NCBI GenBank assembly: GCA_023053685.1
Contig: JALIGW010000010.1
Span: forward strand, 7,974,596 to 8,038,595
Origin: Diadophis punctatus similis
Taxonomy: Eukaryota > Chordata > Lepidosauria > Squamata > Dipsadidae
Direction: 5' to 3'
Length of the DNA: 64,000 bases
Part shown: in pieces, positions 31,057-42,332 of the stretch
How the letters are laid out: the number at the start of each line of letters is the position of its first letter
Position numbering within the stretch: position 1 is the stretch's first letter
Program-made: the position numbers and the translations under genes
The notes under the pieces: generated by a model
The model's database searches: none
Told to the model about the DNA's origin: nothing
The model's input: the letters and a program-made list of their open reading frames with translations, nothing else

Positions 31057-31753
31057 TGTTGTGACCCAGCACCGCAACCCCCAGAAACACACACACAACC
31101 GTTTGTGATTCAAACAAAAAGGGTCCTTTTACTAATAAGGTTTCTTAGCAAAAGCTCAGGGGTTTTTAAAAGTCCATAAACAACACAATAGTAAAGTCTC
31201 GGGGAATAATGTTCCTTTGGTTCCTTGAGGGTTAAATATCACACGGTCAAATGTTCAAAACAATACTCAGTAATTCTCCTCTTATCTGACAAGTTGGCTG
31301 GCTTCCCGGAATAAGCCTTTCAGAAGCTGCTGTCTCCGAATACAAGATTTCCGAACAAATGCAGAGGCAAACAAGACTATGGATGTGCTGTAGATCATTT
31401 GACGCATTGTTCTCAGCACTGAGTGCTGATTGCGCCGGCCTAATATAGGCACTGAAGGGCGTGGCCCAATTAGCCCTCAGTGCTACCTCCGAGTAGACCT
31501 ATGCTTACTCAGCCAGTCCTGTCTTCTGGCTGCTCTGCGAGCTCTGGCGTCCAGCAGAGGTTCTTCATCTCCTGATGATTCACTCTGCTGCGCAGGTGCA
31601 GAAGGTCCTGGGGGATCGTCCTGCTCTGGCACCGAGTCCTCATCACCAGCCGTCTCCGGTGCCAGGCACATGGGCTGGTACTGCTGCACCATGAGCGGCT
31701 CCACGTCCTCCGGATCCCCCATCCTCGGCGCCGGACGCAGCCAAGGCACAACA
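31057..31753 (-). repeat. Solo LTR of Gypsy 2 family, antisense inside pol
   Basis: It is the reverse complement of the Gypsy 2 LTR, 697 bp, beginning TGTTGTGACCCAGC and ending GGCACAACA on the plus strand. Exact 5-bp duplications GCTCC flank it (31052-31056, 31754-31758). A second element of the same family therefore inserted and lost its inside by LTR recombination. It lacks the 96-bp patch of the 5' LTR. Confidence 0.93.
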
Positions 31754-33090
31754 GCTCCCTGTGGGACACCTCTACTCCATGTCGCACTGCGAGACTTTAT
31801 CGATAAAAACCTGGCCAGGGGTTTCATCCGACCCTCCTCGTCGCCCTTGTCTGCCCCATCCTCTTCGTCAAGAAGAAAACCGGGGACTTGCGCCTGTGCT
31901 GCGATTATCGAAAGTTGAATGCCATCACAGTGCGTAACCGGTACCCGTTGCCCCTCATCCTGGAGTTGATGGAACGCCTCCGCTCGGCGACCATCTTCAC
32001 CAAATTGGACTTACGCGGCGCCTATAATTTGCTGCGTGTTCATGAGGGGGTTGAATGGAAGACTGCGTTCGGGACTCGCTATGGTCATTTTGAGTATACG
32101 GTCATGCCGTTCGGCTTGACCAATGCTCCGGCTGTGTTCCAGCATTTCATGAACGATATCTTTAGGGATTTGCTGGACCAGTTCGTTGTCGTTTACCTGG
32201 ACGATATTATGATTTATTCCACGTCCCAGAGCAGCCATATCCAACATATCCGCCAAGTCCTGCAGCGGTTGCGAGACCACCAGCTGTACGCGAAATTGGA
32301 GAAATGCCAGTTTTTTCAGACAACTGTGGATTTCCTGGGCCATCGGATTTTGCCGGAAGGCATCGCCATGGACCGTGGCAAGGTCGAGGCCCTGAAAACC
32401 TGGCAACCCCCGCGCCGGGTGAAGGACGTTCAGCGACTCCTGGGGTTCGCAAACTATTACAGGACCTTCATCCCGGGGTTCGCCACTCTGACCGCGCCTC
32501 TCACTCGACTTCTGCAGAAACAAGTCCCTTTCCAGTGGGGCGATTCCGAACAAGAGGCGTTCAAGACCCTCACGGATGCCTTCATGCAAGAGCCGATCCT
32601 CAAGCACCCAGACCCTCACCGCCCTTTCGTCGTGGAGGTGGACTCGTCCGACATTGCTGTGGGCGCCGTCTTGTTACAGACCCGGGAAGATGGCGGCCAT
32701 CTATTCCCCTGCGCCTATTATTCACGGAAATTAACCTCGTCGGAGCGCAACTATACTATCTGGGAGAAGGAGTTGCTGGCCATCAAGACGGCTTTCGAGA
32801 CCTGGCGGCACCACCTCGAGGGGGCTCGACATCAAGTGGAGGTGCGCACGGACCACAAGAACCTGGAGTTCTTACAGACGGCCAGGAAGCTCAACCAGCG
32901 CCAGATACGCTGGTCGTTCTTTTTCTCCCGCTTCAATTTTCGCATTACGTACATCCCGAGCGGCTGGAATCAGCAGGCGGATGTGCTGTCCCGCAAGCTG
33001 GAATACGCCCAAGCCCAGGACCCGCTGCCGCCCCGGACGGTCCTGCCCGCAGAGTCTTTTGCAGCTACCCTGGATCCCGTGGACCTCTGA
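31754..33090 (+). pseudogene. Gypsy 2 reverse transcriptase and RNase H
   Basis: The continuous 400-residue frame 31888-33090 follows a short stretch in broken phase after the LTR insertion (PSSSPLSAPILFVKKKTG-like text at 31830-31885). RT blocks: LRLCCDYRKLNAITVRNRYPL, FTKLDLRGAYNLLRV, GHFEYTVMPFGLTNAPAVFQ, VVVYLDDIMIYS (YLDD at about 32193) and FLGHRILPEG. RNase H: FVVEVDSSDIAVGAVLLQ, YTIWEKELLAIK, VRTDHKNLEFL and QQADVLSR. It ends in TGA at 33088, an in-frame stop; the same phase goes on to integrase. The RT frame itself is undamaged. Confidence 0.92.
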
Positions 33091-34818
33091 GGGCAGATTC
33101 GGGAGGCGCAGCGACACGACACCTATGCGGCACAACGGAGGCAGGAGATAGGGCCTGAGTCCCCTTGGACGTTTTCGGACGATCTCCTCCATTTCCGGGA
33201 CCTGCTCTACGTTCCCGCCGGTCCGCTCCTTGGCCTGATCCTGCAGCAGTGCCACGACAGTCCTGCGGCTGGCCACTTCGGCCTTTTCAAGACTCTGAAC
33301 CTGGTGGCTCGGACGTTTTGGTGGCCCAGACTCCGTGACGACGTCCAGGCCTATGTGACGTCCTGTGTCTGCTGTCGCCAGGCCAAGTACGCCCCTGGAG
33401 CGCTGCCGGGCCTGCTGCAGCCCTTGCCGATGTCCGAGAGACCCTGGGGGGCCGTCTCTATGGACTTCCTCACGGACTTGCCCCCGTCCGCCGGCTTCAC
33501 GACTGTGTTCGTAGTGGTCGATATGCTGACCAAAATGGCACATTTCATCCCCTGTTGAGGGTTGCCGACAGCTCGCGCCACGGCGCGCATGTTTATCCAG
33601 CATGTTTTCCGCCTGCACGGTCTGCCGGATAGGGTCGTGTTGGATCGGGGAGCCCAGTTCACGGCCCAGTTCTGGAAGGGTCTGATGGCGGCCCTGGAGG
33701 TCCAAGTCTGCCTGTCGTCAGCGCATCATCCAGAGACTGATGGGGGCACTGAAAAAGTCATCGGCATCCTTGAAAAGTACCTGCGCTGCTTTGTCAACCA
33801 GCAGCAGGACAACTGGGCGGACTACCTTGCCGTGGCCGAGTTTGCTTTTAACAACTCTCAGCACACCTCCATGCACGCCTCTCCGTTCCTCGCCAACCTT
33901 GGTTACCACCCCCGTTTCTTCCCGCTCACGCTCCTAGACTCTCCTGTTCCTGTGGCGGAGGAATTCCTATCCGAGCTCCAGGCCGTTCACCAACTTGTGA
34001 AGAGATCGTTGAATAAAGCCAAGGAGGATTATAAGAGGGTCGCGGACCGCTCCCGGCGAGCAACTCCACCCCTGGCGGTCAGGGATCGCGTCTGGCTGTC
34101 CACGAAGCATCTCCCCTCCGACCGACCGGCTCGCAAGCTTGATCACTGGTTCCTGGGTCCGTTCCCGGTGGAAGCAGTCATTAACCCCGTGGCCTACCGG
34201 CTGACTTTGCCTCGCTCTCTCAGGATCCACCCCGTCTTCCATCGGTCCCTCCTTGTTCCCAAACGTCCTGCCTGTCCGCTCTGCCCTCCCGCTCCGCCCC
34301 AACTGGTGATCCGCACTCCCGATGAACCACCCGAATACGAAGTCGCCAGTATTCAGGATTCCCGCTGGATGAAGGGCCGGTTCCAGTACCTCATCGAGTG
34401 GAAGGGGTACGGCCTTGAGGACTTCACATGGGAGGATGCGACCGCCGTTCATGCTCCGGACCTGGTCCGGGCCTTCCACGCTCAATTCCTGTCCCGGCCG
34501 CATCCGGACCGACAGACCCGGGGGAAGGGCCCTGCGGTGAGGGATAGTGTTGTGCCTTGGCCGCATCCGGTGCCGAGGATGGAGGATCCGGAGGACGTGG
34601 AGCCACTCATGGTGCAGCAGTACCAGCCCATGTGCCTGGCACCGGAGATGGCTGGTGATGAGGATTCGGTGCCAGAGCAGGACGATCCCCCAGGACCTTC
34701 TGCACCTGCGCAGCAGAGTGAATCATCAGGAGATGAAGAACCTCTGCTGGACGCCAGAGCTCGCAGAGCAGCCAGAAGACAGGACTGGCTGAGTAAGCAT
34801 AGGTCTACTCGGAGGTAG
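33091..34818 (+). pseudogene. Gypsy 2 integrase with chromodomain, reading into the 3' LTR
   Basis: All in one phase, with stops at 33088 and 33556. Zinc head: GHFGLFKTL then CVCCRQAK. Core: VSMDFLTDLP, VVLDRGAQFTAQF and DGGTEKVIG supply the Asp, Asp, Glu. The longest open piece is 33562-34818 (418 residues). A chromodomain follows at about 34327-34480 (EYEVASIQDSRWMKGRFQY is its start, then LIEWKGYGLEDFTWE). Chromodomains guide integration to marked histones in chromoviruses. The frame does not stop before the LTR: about 90 residues more are coded by U3, acidic (GDEDSVPEQDD) then basic (RARRAARRQDW). Confidence 0.9.
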
Positions 34819-35245
34819 CACTGAGGGCTAATTGGGCCACGCCCTTCAGTGCCTATATTAGGCCGGCGCAATCAGCACTCAGTGCTGAGAACAACGCGTC
34901 AAATGATCTACAGCACATCCATAGTCTTGTTTGCCTCTGCATTTGTTCGGAAATCTTGTATTCGGAGAAAGCAGCTTCTGAAAGGCTTATTCCGGGAAGC
35001 CAGCCAACTTGTAAGATAAGAGGAGAATTACTGAGTATTGTTTTGAACATTTGACCATTTGATATTTAACCCTCAAGGAACCAAAGGAACATTATTCCCC
35101 GAGACCTTACTATTGTGTTGTTTATGGACTTTTAAAACCCCTGAACTTTTGCTAAGAAACCTTATTAGTAAAAGGACCCTTTTTGTTTGAATCACAAACG
35201 GTTGTGTGTGTGTGTTTCTGGGGGTTGCGGTGCTGGGTCACAACA
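34548..35245 (+). repeat. Gypsy 2 3' LTR
   Basis: The 698 bp run from TGTTGTGCCTTGG to GGTCACAACA. CCTATATTAGGCC at 34850 is the TATA-like region. Pol overlaps its first 270 bp. GGGGGAAGGG at 34520-34529 is the best upstream purine tract, but it is 18 bp from the LTR, so the primer site is uncertain. Confidence 0.92.
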
Positions 35246-35490
35246 GAGCATCCGCGATGGCGCGATCCAAACCGGAAGTCCCAACATATTAAAAACAAGA
35301 AAAAAGTCAAGGAAACAATTGGTCCATTGCAGGGAGAAAGCGGCAAGAAGGTGACTAGCAACAGGGAGAAAGCAGAGCTACTTAACTCGTTTTTTGCATC
35401 TGTCTTTCACAAAGGGAAAAAATAGTCCAACCCGTCAAAAACAGCTTCACAAAAAACATATTAGGAACACAAGTTAAAATAGGGAAGAAA

Positions 35491-35755
35491 ATGGTAAGTG
35501 AACACCTGTCTACCCTAGATGAGTTCAAATCACCAGGACCGGATGGATTACACCCCAAGGTTCTGAAGGAACTGGCAGACAAGATCTCAGAACCACCGAA
35601 CTATATCTTTCAAAGATCCTGGAGCACCGGGGAACTGCCAGAGGACTGGAAAAGAGCTGATGTAGTTCCCATCTTCAAAAAAGGGAAAAAATAGATCCAG
35701 GAAACTATAGACCTATCAGCCTGACCTCAATACCAGGGATACCTCAATACCTCAA
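35491..35755 (+). pseudogene. CR1 copy 2 RT, N-terminal blocks
   Basis: The 67-residue frame has FKSPGPDGLHPKVLKEL and PEDWKRADVVPIFKKG, which match copy 1. After a stop at 35692 the next block (NYRPISLTSIPG-like) is visible in another frame before the L2 begins. Confidence 0.8.
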
Positions 35756-35756
35756 T

Positions 35757-36594
35757 ACCTTCTTGAGGGAGGGAAATTAACTCCCTCGGAGCAGGTCCGC
35801 AATTTGGGGGTCCTCCTAGATTCACAGCTAAAATTAGATCAACACCTTACGGCTGTGGCTAGGGGGGCCTATGCACAGGTTTGCCTGGTGCACCAATTGC
35901 GGCCATACTTGGAGAAGGAGGCTCTACTCACGGTCACTCGTGCCCTTGTCACCTCCTGACTGGACTACTGCAATGCGCTGTACATGGGGCTACCCTTGAA
36001 GAGTATTCGGAGACTTCAGTTGGTGCAAAATGCGGCTGCGCGTGCTGTGGTGGGTGTGCCAAGGTACACCCACGTTACACCTATACTCCGCCAGCTGCAT
36101 TGGTTGCCCATCCGTCTCCGGGTACAATTCAAGGTGTTGATCATCATCTTTAAAGCCCTGCATGGCTTAGGACCAGGTTACCTTCGGGACTGCATTCTGC
36201 CTCATACTTCCCTTCGACCGGTTAGGGCCCACAGAGTGGGCCTCCTCCAGGTCCCATCAGCTAAACAATGCCGGCTGGTGGGCCCTAGGGGGAGGGCCTT
36301 CTCTGTGGGTGGCCCCGTGCTCTGGAACCAACTTCCCCCAGAGACCCGAACCATCCCCACCCTGCTGGCCTTCCGAAAAGCCGTCAAGACATGGCTCTTC
36401 CTGCAGGCAGGGGGTGAGCCTAGTTCCACCTGAGCTCCACCCGGTATGGCTGATGGTGAACATTTTTAATCTTTTTGTAATTTTTAATTGTTGTTTTTAA
36501 CTGTTGTTTATTATTAGTGTTCTTGTATAATTTGCTGTACGCCGCCCTGAGTCCCTCGGGAGTAGGGCGGCATAGAAGAACCAATAATAAATAA
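35757..36594 (+). mobile_element. L2 LINE copy B, 5'-truncated
   Basis: The L2 RT C-terminal part (about 35800-36430; RRLQLVQNAAARAVVGVPRY, LRQLHWLPIRL, LHGLGPGYLRD) is followed by the L2 3' UTR with GCCGCCCTGAGTCCCTCGGG and an (AATAAA) tail. A stop lies at 35957. Its 5' junction carries two extra copies of ACCTCAATAC, likely templated filler. Confidence 0.9.
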
Positions 36595-36727
36595 AAAGAT
36601 TCTGGAAAAGATAATCAAGCAACGAATCAACGAACACCTAGAAGCAAACAAAGTAATAACCAAAAGCCAACATGGGTTTGTCAAAAACAGATCATGCCAG
36701 ACTAATCTTATTGCATTCTTTGACAAA

Positions 36728-37824
36728 GTGACAAAATTAGTGGACCAGGGGAATGCTGTTGATATAGTTTACTTGGACTTCAGTAAGGCATTTGATAAAG
36801 TAGACCATAACCTATTACTAGATAAAGTAGAAAAATGTGGGTTAGACAGCAACACTACCAGATGGATTCAAAACTGGCTGACTAACCGCACTCAACGAGT
36901 AGTGCTCAATGGAACTGCATCTACATGGAGGGAAGTATGCAGTGGAGTACCCCAAGGCTCTGTTTTAGGCCCAGTACTCTTCAACATCTTCATCAATGAC
37001 TTGGACGAGGGGATAGATGGGGAACTCATCAAATTTGCAGATGACACCAAACTGGCAGGAATAGCCAACTCTCCAGAAGATAGGTTCAAGATTCAGAAGG
37101 ATCTTGACAGACTTGAACATTGGGCGCTATCAAACAAAATGAAATTCAATGGTGAAAAAAGTAAGGTTCTACATTTAGGCAAGAAAAACAAAATGCACAG
37201 GTACAGTGTATGTGGTACCTTGCTCAACAGTAGTAACTGTGAGAGGGATCTTGGAGTCCTAGTGGACAACCGTTTAAATATGCAGCAGCTGCCAAAAAAG
37301 CCAACACAGTTCTAGGCTGCATTAACAGAGGGATAGAATCAAGATCATGTGAAGTAATAATACCACTTTACAATGCCTTGGTAAGGCCACACTTGGAATA
37401 CTGCATTCAGTTTTGGTCGCCACGATGTAGAAAGGATGTTGAGACTCTGGAAAGAGTGCAGAGAAGAGCAACAAAGATGATTAGGGGACTGGAGACTAAA
37501 ACATATGAAGAACGGTTACAGCAACTGGGTATGTCTAGCTTAATGAAAAGAAGGACTAGGGAAGATATGATAGCAGTGTTCCAATATCTCAGGGGTTGCC
37601 ATAAAGAAGAGGGAGTCAAATTATTCTTCAAAGCACCTGAGGGTAGAACAAGAAGCAATGGGTGGAAACTAAACAAGGAGAGAAGCAACTTAGAACTAAG
37701 GAGAAATTTCCTGACAGTTAGAACAATTAATCAGTGGAACAGCTTGCCTCCAGAAGTTGTGAATGCTCCAACACTGGACGTTTTAAAGAAGATGTTGGAT
37801 AACCATTTGTCTGAAGTAGTGTAG
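36728..37824 (+). pseudogene. CR1 copy 2 RT core and C-terminal domain
   Basis: The frame 36728-37315 (195 residues) has VDIVYLDFSKAFDKVDHNLLL, SGVPQGSVLGPVLFNIFIND and IKFADDTKLAGI (FADD). A short deletion near 37280 shifts the phase. The frame 37378-37824 (148 residues) has RPHLEYCIQFWSPRC, RRATKMIRGLETK, DMIAVFQYLRGC and INQWNSLPPEVV. Identity to copy 1 is high by eye in these blocks, so they are related families rather than one subfamily. Confidence 0.9.
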
Positions 37825-37885
37825 GGTTTCCTGCCTAAGCAGGGGGTTGGACTAGAAGACCTCCAAGGTCCCTTCCAACTCTGTT

Positions 37886-37920
<35 letters not shown>

Positions 37921-37930
37921 AATGATGATT

Positions 37931-38768
37931 ATGCCATTCTAGTTCCTAATCCAGCCCCTTAAGCACCCACACCACAATGGCTCTTCTTTGTAAGAGTGCC
38001 TATTTGTACCTGTATGCATTTATATAATTGAGAATTAGTCGAGTTATAAATAAAGTTTGGAGCTGCTTCAAATGCGACCTGTCTCTCGACAGAGCTCAAG
38101 TCCGCTTAGTAGACAGCAGCCTTTGGGGGCAGTCATCTCAGCCTCTCCACACAACTGAGCACACTGCACTTATTCGACCGATCCAGGTCCCAGTAATACG
38201 ACCACAGACAAGCGCAAGGCAAAAGCCCTCCCAAGACGCGGGAGGGGTGTCTGGAATCCTCCAAGGCCCAGGTAGGGGTGAATCCCGAGGGGTCCGGGTG
38301 TTTACCACAGCTGTGCAACAGGCCCAACGTAGAGCAACATATTCGTTCCCCCCCCCAGCATCCCCCAGGGAGGGGGACCAAAGGAATGGAAGTTCCCTGG
38401 ATGCCGGGGAATTTCCATTAGCCGACTCTGACATTTGGGGCCAGACAGCCCCATCCACAAGCCAAATTCAAACAGCCCCATCCACAAGCCAAGTTCAGAC
38501 AGCTCCATCCATAAGCCAAGTTCAGGCGGCTCCATCCATAAGCCAAATTCAACCTGCTGTTCCATCAGCAGCAGCTCAACCAGCCACATGCATTAAAGCC
38601 TCCACAGCTGCATGCCCTCAGGACCTCAGTGTCCATGCAGCTATCTCTGAAGCAGTCAGACAAGGGGTTCCTAATTGTTTACATCAACTTAGGTACCAAA
38701 TCAAACTGTTCAGGAACAGCATACAGCCAATATGATGGAGACAAGCCTGGACTACCAAGGTCGTCAGT
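37931..38768 (+). pseudogene. Ser/Gln/Pro-rich ORF, probable DIRS gag middle
   Basis: The frame 38028-38735 has 235 residues. It includes four copies of an 8-residue unit like TAPSTSQ(I/V)Q (about residues 139-170). DLSVHAAISEAVRQGVP lies near the C-terminus. I do not recognise a domain. Its place between DIRS pieces, its orientation, and the fact that the following text (40536-40716) continues on the far side of a LINE insertion suggest ORF1 of the DIRS element. The first 100 bases may not belong to it. Confidence 0.45.
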
Positions 38769-40535
38769 ACCATAATAATAATAATAATAATAATAATTTA
38801 TTGTCATTGTACGTATATACACAGTACATCCATACAACGGAATTAACATAACGCTTCAAGACCAGTTCCAACACACATAGCAATCCCCACCCTCCACGAA
38901 TTCCCCACCCTGAACCACTCAATCATCCATACAACAGACCAAGTAATACTATCCAACTGATGGTGACCCTTCAATTCATTATTAAGTGCAATTATAGCTC
39001 TAGGATAAAAACTATTCAGAAAGCGTGTGGTCCGAGTTTTAATTGTTCTGTATCTTCTGCCAGAAGGCAATAGTTCAAAAAGATTGTAAGCAGGATGAGA
39101 AGAGTCTCTGAGAATATTGTGCAACTTCCTAGAACAGCGAGATGCAGAGATATCGTCCAGGGCTGGTAGCTGGAGCCCGATGATATTCTGGACAGTTGTA
39201 ATTATTCTCTGTAGAGCTTTTTTGTCTGCTGCAGAGCTGCTTCCATGCCATGCTAGAATACCATATGTCAGGACACTCTCAATGGTGCTGCGATAATAGG
39301 ACAACAGTAGATGCTGAGATAGATTTATCTTCCTGAGGATTCTCAGGAAGTACAGCCTCTTCTGAGCCTTCTTCACGAGCATGTTTACATTCATAGTCCA
39401 TGAGAGGTCCTCTGAGATATAAATACCCAGAAATTTAAAACTACTAACCCTCTCCACCTCCTCGCCATCTATGTGCAATGGTAAATGTGCATCTCTCTTT
39501 TTCCTAAAGTCAATTATCAGTTCTTTAGTATTTTTGGTGTTAAGTATAAGATTATTCTCTTTTCACCACAATATCAACCCTTGTACTTCCTTTCTATAAG
39601 CAGACTCATTGTTCTTGTTAATGAGCCCAACCACTGTCGTATCATCCGCAAACTTAATAATTGCGTTGATATTATACAATGGGGTGCAGTCATATGTATA
39701 CAAGGAATATAGGAAAGGGCTTAGCACACAACCCTGGGGGACTCCTGTGCTTAATGTCAGAATGGAAGAATGATGAGATCCCATCCTTACTGACTGTGGC
39801 CTATCTGTCAAAAAATCCTTTATCCACAAACAAATCCTCTGATCTATACCCAAATTGGACATTTTAAGAAACAACCTATTGGGTAGAATGGTGTTAAAGG
39901 CAGAGCTATAATCCACAAATAACAGCCTTACATAAGTTCCCTGTTGTTCCAAATGATTCAATACAGTATGAATAATAATAGACATAGCATCATCAGTTGA
40001 TCTATTGCTTCTATATGCAAATTGATGTGGATCCAAAGTAGATGGAAGACTTAATATAGTTCAACACCAGTTTCTCAAAACATTTCATGACAACAGATGT
40101 CAACGCTACTGGTCTATAATCATTAAGGGATGCCACTGCTGTCTGCTTGGGGACTGGCACTATAATGGATGTCTTCAGGCAGGTAGGGATAGAGCACCGC
40201 AACAGGGATAGATTGAAAATATCCGTGAACACTCCAGCTAGCTCTGCAGCACAGTCCCTAACAACTCGACCCTTGATTCCATCAGGCCCAGCTGCCTTCA
40301 GGATATTAACATTCTGGAAAGCGTGTCTCACGTCAGATATCTGAGTAGAAGTGGTTGTCTATCAGTGGTAGATGTTAGTGATGTTCTATCAGTGGTGAAT
40401 GCTGGAATGATGGTCGTTCCTGTTTCCACCTCAAAACGACTGAATAATTGATTTAGCTGCTCAGCCAAAGAATCACTACCACTGGACAAGCTGTTTTTAT
40501 TTCTCATGTCCATCATTCGGATTGTTCCAAGGGCA
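38769..40535 (-). mobile_element. Rex1-like LINE, 5'-truncated
   Basis: Minus strand, starting with an (ATA)n tail at 38773-38797. Three frames give a decayed RT. Frame 40011-40331: [50 protein letters not shown]. Frame 39563-40036: [64 protein letters not shown]. Frame 38843-39478: FKFLGIYISEDLSWT, STIESVLTYGILAWHG, LFELLPSGRRYRTIKTR. I assign it to the Rex1 side of the CR1/L2/Rex group with moderate certainty. Confidence 0.8.
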
Positions 40536-40716
40536 AGCAACTGACAATACATCTCAGACTCCTACTGTCCCATTAATTTCTGAGCATATTCCAGGGACTC
40601 AGGTCATGCCATGTCCAACCTTATTCATGGACGCGGTTCCTCATCAATGGAGCACACCTGCCGTGGGGCAGAGTCCTTCCTCCAATGGCAGACCATTCTT
40701 CTACATAGGGTCAGTA
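40536..40716 (+). pseudogene. DIRS gag-like ORF, continued
   Basis: The frame PLISEHIPGTQVMPCPTL to NGRPFFYIGSVLASFLL ends at the L1-like insertion. The same phase text resumes after the second target duplication copy at 60924 (TPSLDPPVQALLFSTNL, PEDRWLEHSML). This continuity supports a single host ORF on both sides of a 20-kb insertion. Confidence 0.55.
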
Positions 40717-40733
40717 TTGGCTTCCTTCCTTCT

Positions 40734-41304
40734 TCTTTTTTTTCCAAAAAGTTTTTTATTTTTCTCCACAACTTCTTATATAACTCAATATACATATACC
40801 TTAAAATATTACAAAAAATACATAGTTATACATTTTAATCAATCATTCAAAAATCAGTATCTTATTCAGCACTTATATCATCAATCATCAGTCTGTTCTT
40901 CTTTTTTCCGTTACACACCCCTCCCTCTATCTCCATCTTCTCCTCCTACTTTCTTACTCCTTCACTCCCCCTACTTCTCTCTACTCCTTCTCTTCCTCCC
41001 TCTCTACTTCCTCTTTCACCCTCTTTACCTTTCCCTGAGTGCTCTTTATACTAACTCATCTTGCATTTGACAGACTGATGATATATTCTCAACTTTTAAG
41101 CTAACAATGTCTCTTCTAAAAAGATCTTTATTTATTTTTTATTATTATATCATTTCTTTGTATATAATATTTTATTCTAGGTATATGCTGCTAAATTAAT
41201 ATTACCTCCAAAAAAATTCTAATTTTGTCTTCTGGGATCTTCACCAGTTAATTTCAAATTTTTCTCCCAAAATAACTGCTATTAGCTTGACTTCCCAAAA
41301 TAAT
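40734..41304 (-). mobile_element. 3' end of the L1-like insertion
   Basis: Plus-strand text starts TCTTTTTTTTTCCAAAAAG-like, then has a pyrimidine-rich run (40910-41030: CTCCCTCTATCTCC words). On the element strand that is an A-tail preceded by a purine tract, as in the L1 3' ends at 26215 and 56520. No coding frame. Confidence 0.65.
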
Positions 41305-42332
41305 TACCGTATTTTTCAGAGTATAAGACACACCTTTTTACCCCCAAAAAGAGGATGAAAACTTGGGTGCGTCTTATACACCGAATGTGGCCCCACCCAC
41401 CCACCCACCCACCCACACCCACCCTTTGGCCTCTGTCTTCCAGCAATTTACCTGCTTGCAGGAAAGAGGGAAGAGCCTGTAAAGCCAAGCAAGTCAGTAG
41501 CAGTTTCCCGACATACAGCTGATTAGGTTTGCTACGTGGGAAAATGAAAGTGAAACTAACTGCAAAGAGGCAAATAGCTGGGAGAGACATGCAATTTTTA
41601 TTTTTGCTGAACTGGCTGCAAAGGGGTAAGTGAATAACTATAAATGTCTGTAGAATGTTCAAATTATTAGACTTATTTTTTAAAGACTGCTTTATTATTG
41701 TTCTAGAGCCAGGGGTCTCCAACCTTGGCAACTTTAAGACTTGTGGACTCCAACTCCCAGAATTCAACAGCCAGCTTTGTTAGCTTTGCTGGCTGTGGAA
41801 TTCTGGGAGTTGAAGTCCATAAGTCTTAAAGTTGCCAAGGTTGGAGATCCCTGTAAATCTAGACAACTTAACAAAATAAAGAAGCTTTTTAAAATAAATG
41901 CTCTGAAGAGGCCCAATGCTATTGTATCTTCTTTTAAATAATAGAGAATAATGTATACTTCCAGAAATTTTAATTAATTTTAACAGCTCTGTACAAGTAT
42001 AGTATGAAATGTAACAGTGTCCTGTTTAGTATTAGAGTTTAGTTACCTTGGAGTAGATCTATTTAAATAATTGGGAAGAGTTAGTGTGACTACATTTAAG
42101 AAAACTTTCTGGCATAATGTACATTTCTCCAATTCTTTGCTATTTCTATGGGTCAGGCACACATGCACAGAAATACACAGCAAACAGTGTATATCATCTG
42201 TGCTGTTTGCTGTTTGCTGTTTACTGTTTGGCAAATTGCTTGGAAGCAGACGCCTTTTTCCCTTGTTTTCCTCCCCCAAAACTAAGATGCGTCTTATACT
42301 TTGGTGCGTCTTATACTCCGAAAAATGTGGTA
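41305..42332. mobile_element. TA-flanked MITE, about 1.03 kb, with GTATAAGACGCACC-type ends
   Basis: The ends are CCGTATTTTTCAGAGTATAA (41307) and TTATACTCCGAAAAATGTGG (ending 42330), inverted copies with TA on each side, as in Tc1/mariner-type insertions. A second inner copy of GTGCGTCTTATAC is present near each end. A (CCCA)n run lies at 41392-41424. A separate 144-bp palindromic MITE sits in its middle. Confidence 0.75.
41710..41853. mobile_element. Palindromic MITE, 144 bp
   Basis: It starts CAGGGGTCTCCAACCTTGG and ends CCAAGGTTGGAGATCCCTG. The two arms of about 65 bp pair almost fully around a GCTTTGTTAGCTTTGC centre, so a transcript would fold into one long hairpin. CAGGG ends suggest hAT, but the flanking octamers do not match. 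Confidence 0.85.

Larger units (their letters stand above)
28903..35245 (+). mobile_element. Gypsy element 2: sushi-like chromovirus, with LTRs
   Basis: The LTRs begin TGTTGTGCCTTGGCC and end GGTCACAACA. The flanking pentamers GAGCG (28898) and GAGCA (35246) match at 4 of 5. Internal order is Gag with CCHC, a GGGAAAC slip site, protease, RT, RNase H, integrase and chromodomain. An antisense solo LTR of the same family interrupts pol at 31057-31753. Apart from that, pol has only three in-frame stops (30624, 33088 and 33556) and no frameshift visible, so it is younger than Gypsy 1. Codons are much more GC-rich than the surroundings. Confidence 0.93.
35288..37930 (+). mobile_element. CR1 LINE copy 2, 5'-truncated, with an L2 inside
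   Basis: CR1 ORF2 begins near the linker (KKVKETIGPLQ) and runs to FKKGKK at 35694. It is cut by L2 copy B (about 35757-36594), resumes at 36595 (KILEKIIKQRINEHL) and ends with the CR1 3' end GACCTCCAAGGTCCCTTCC and a (GAT)n tail at 37886-37930. It interrupts the DIRS gag-like ORF. Confidence 0.9.
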
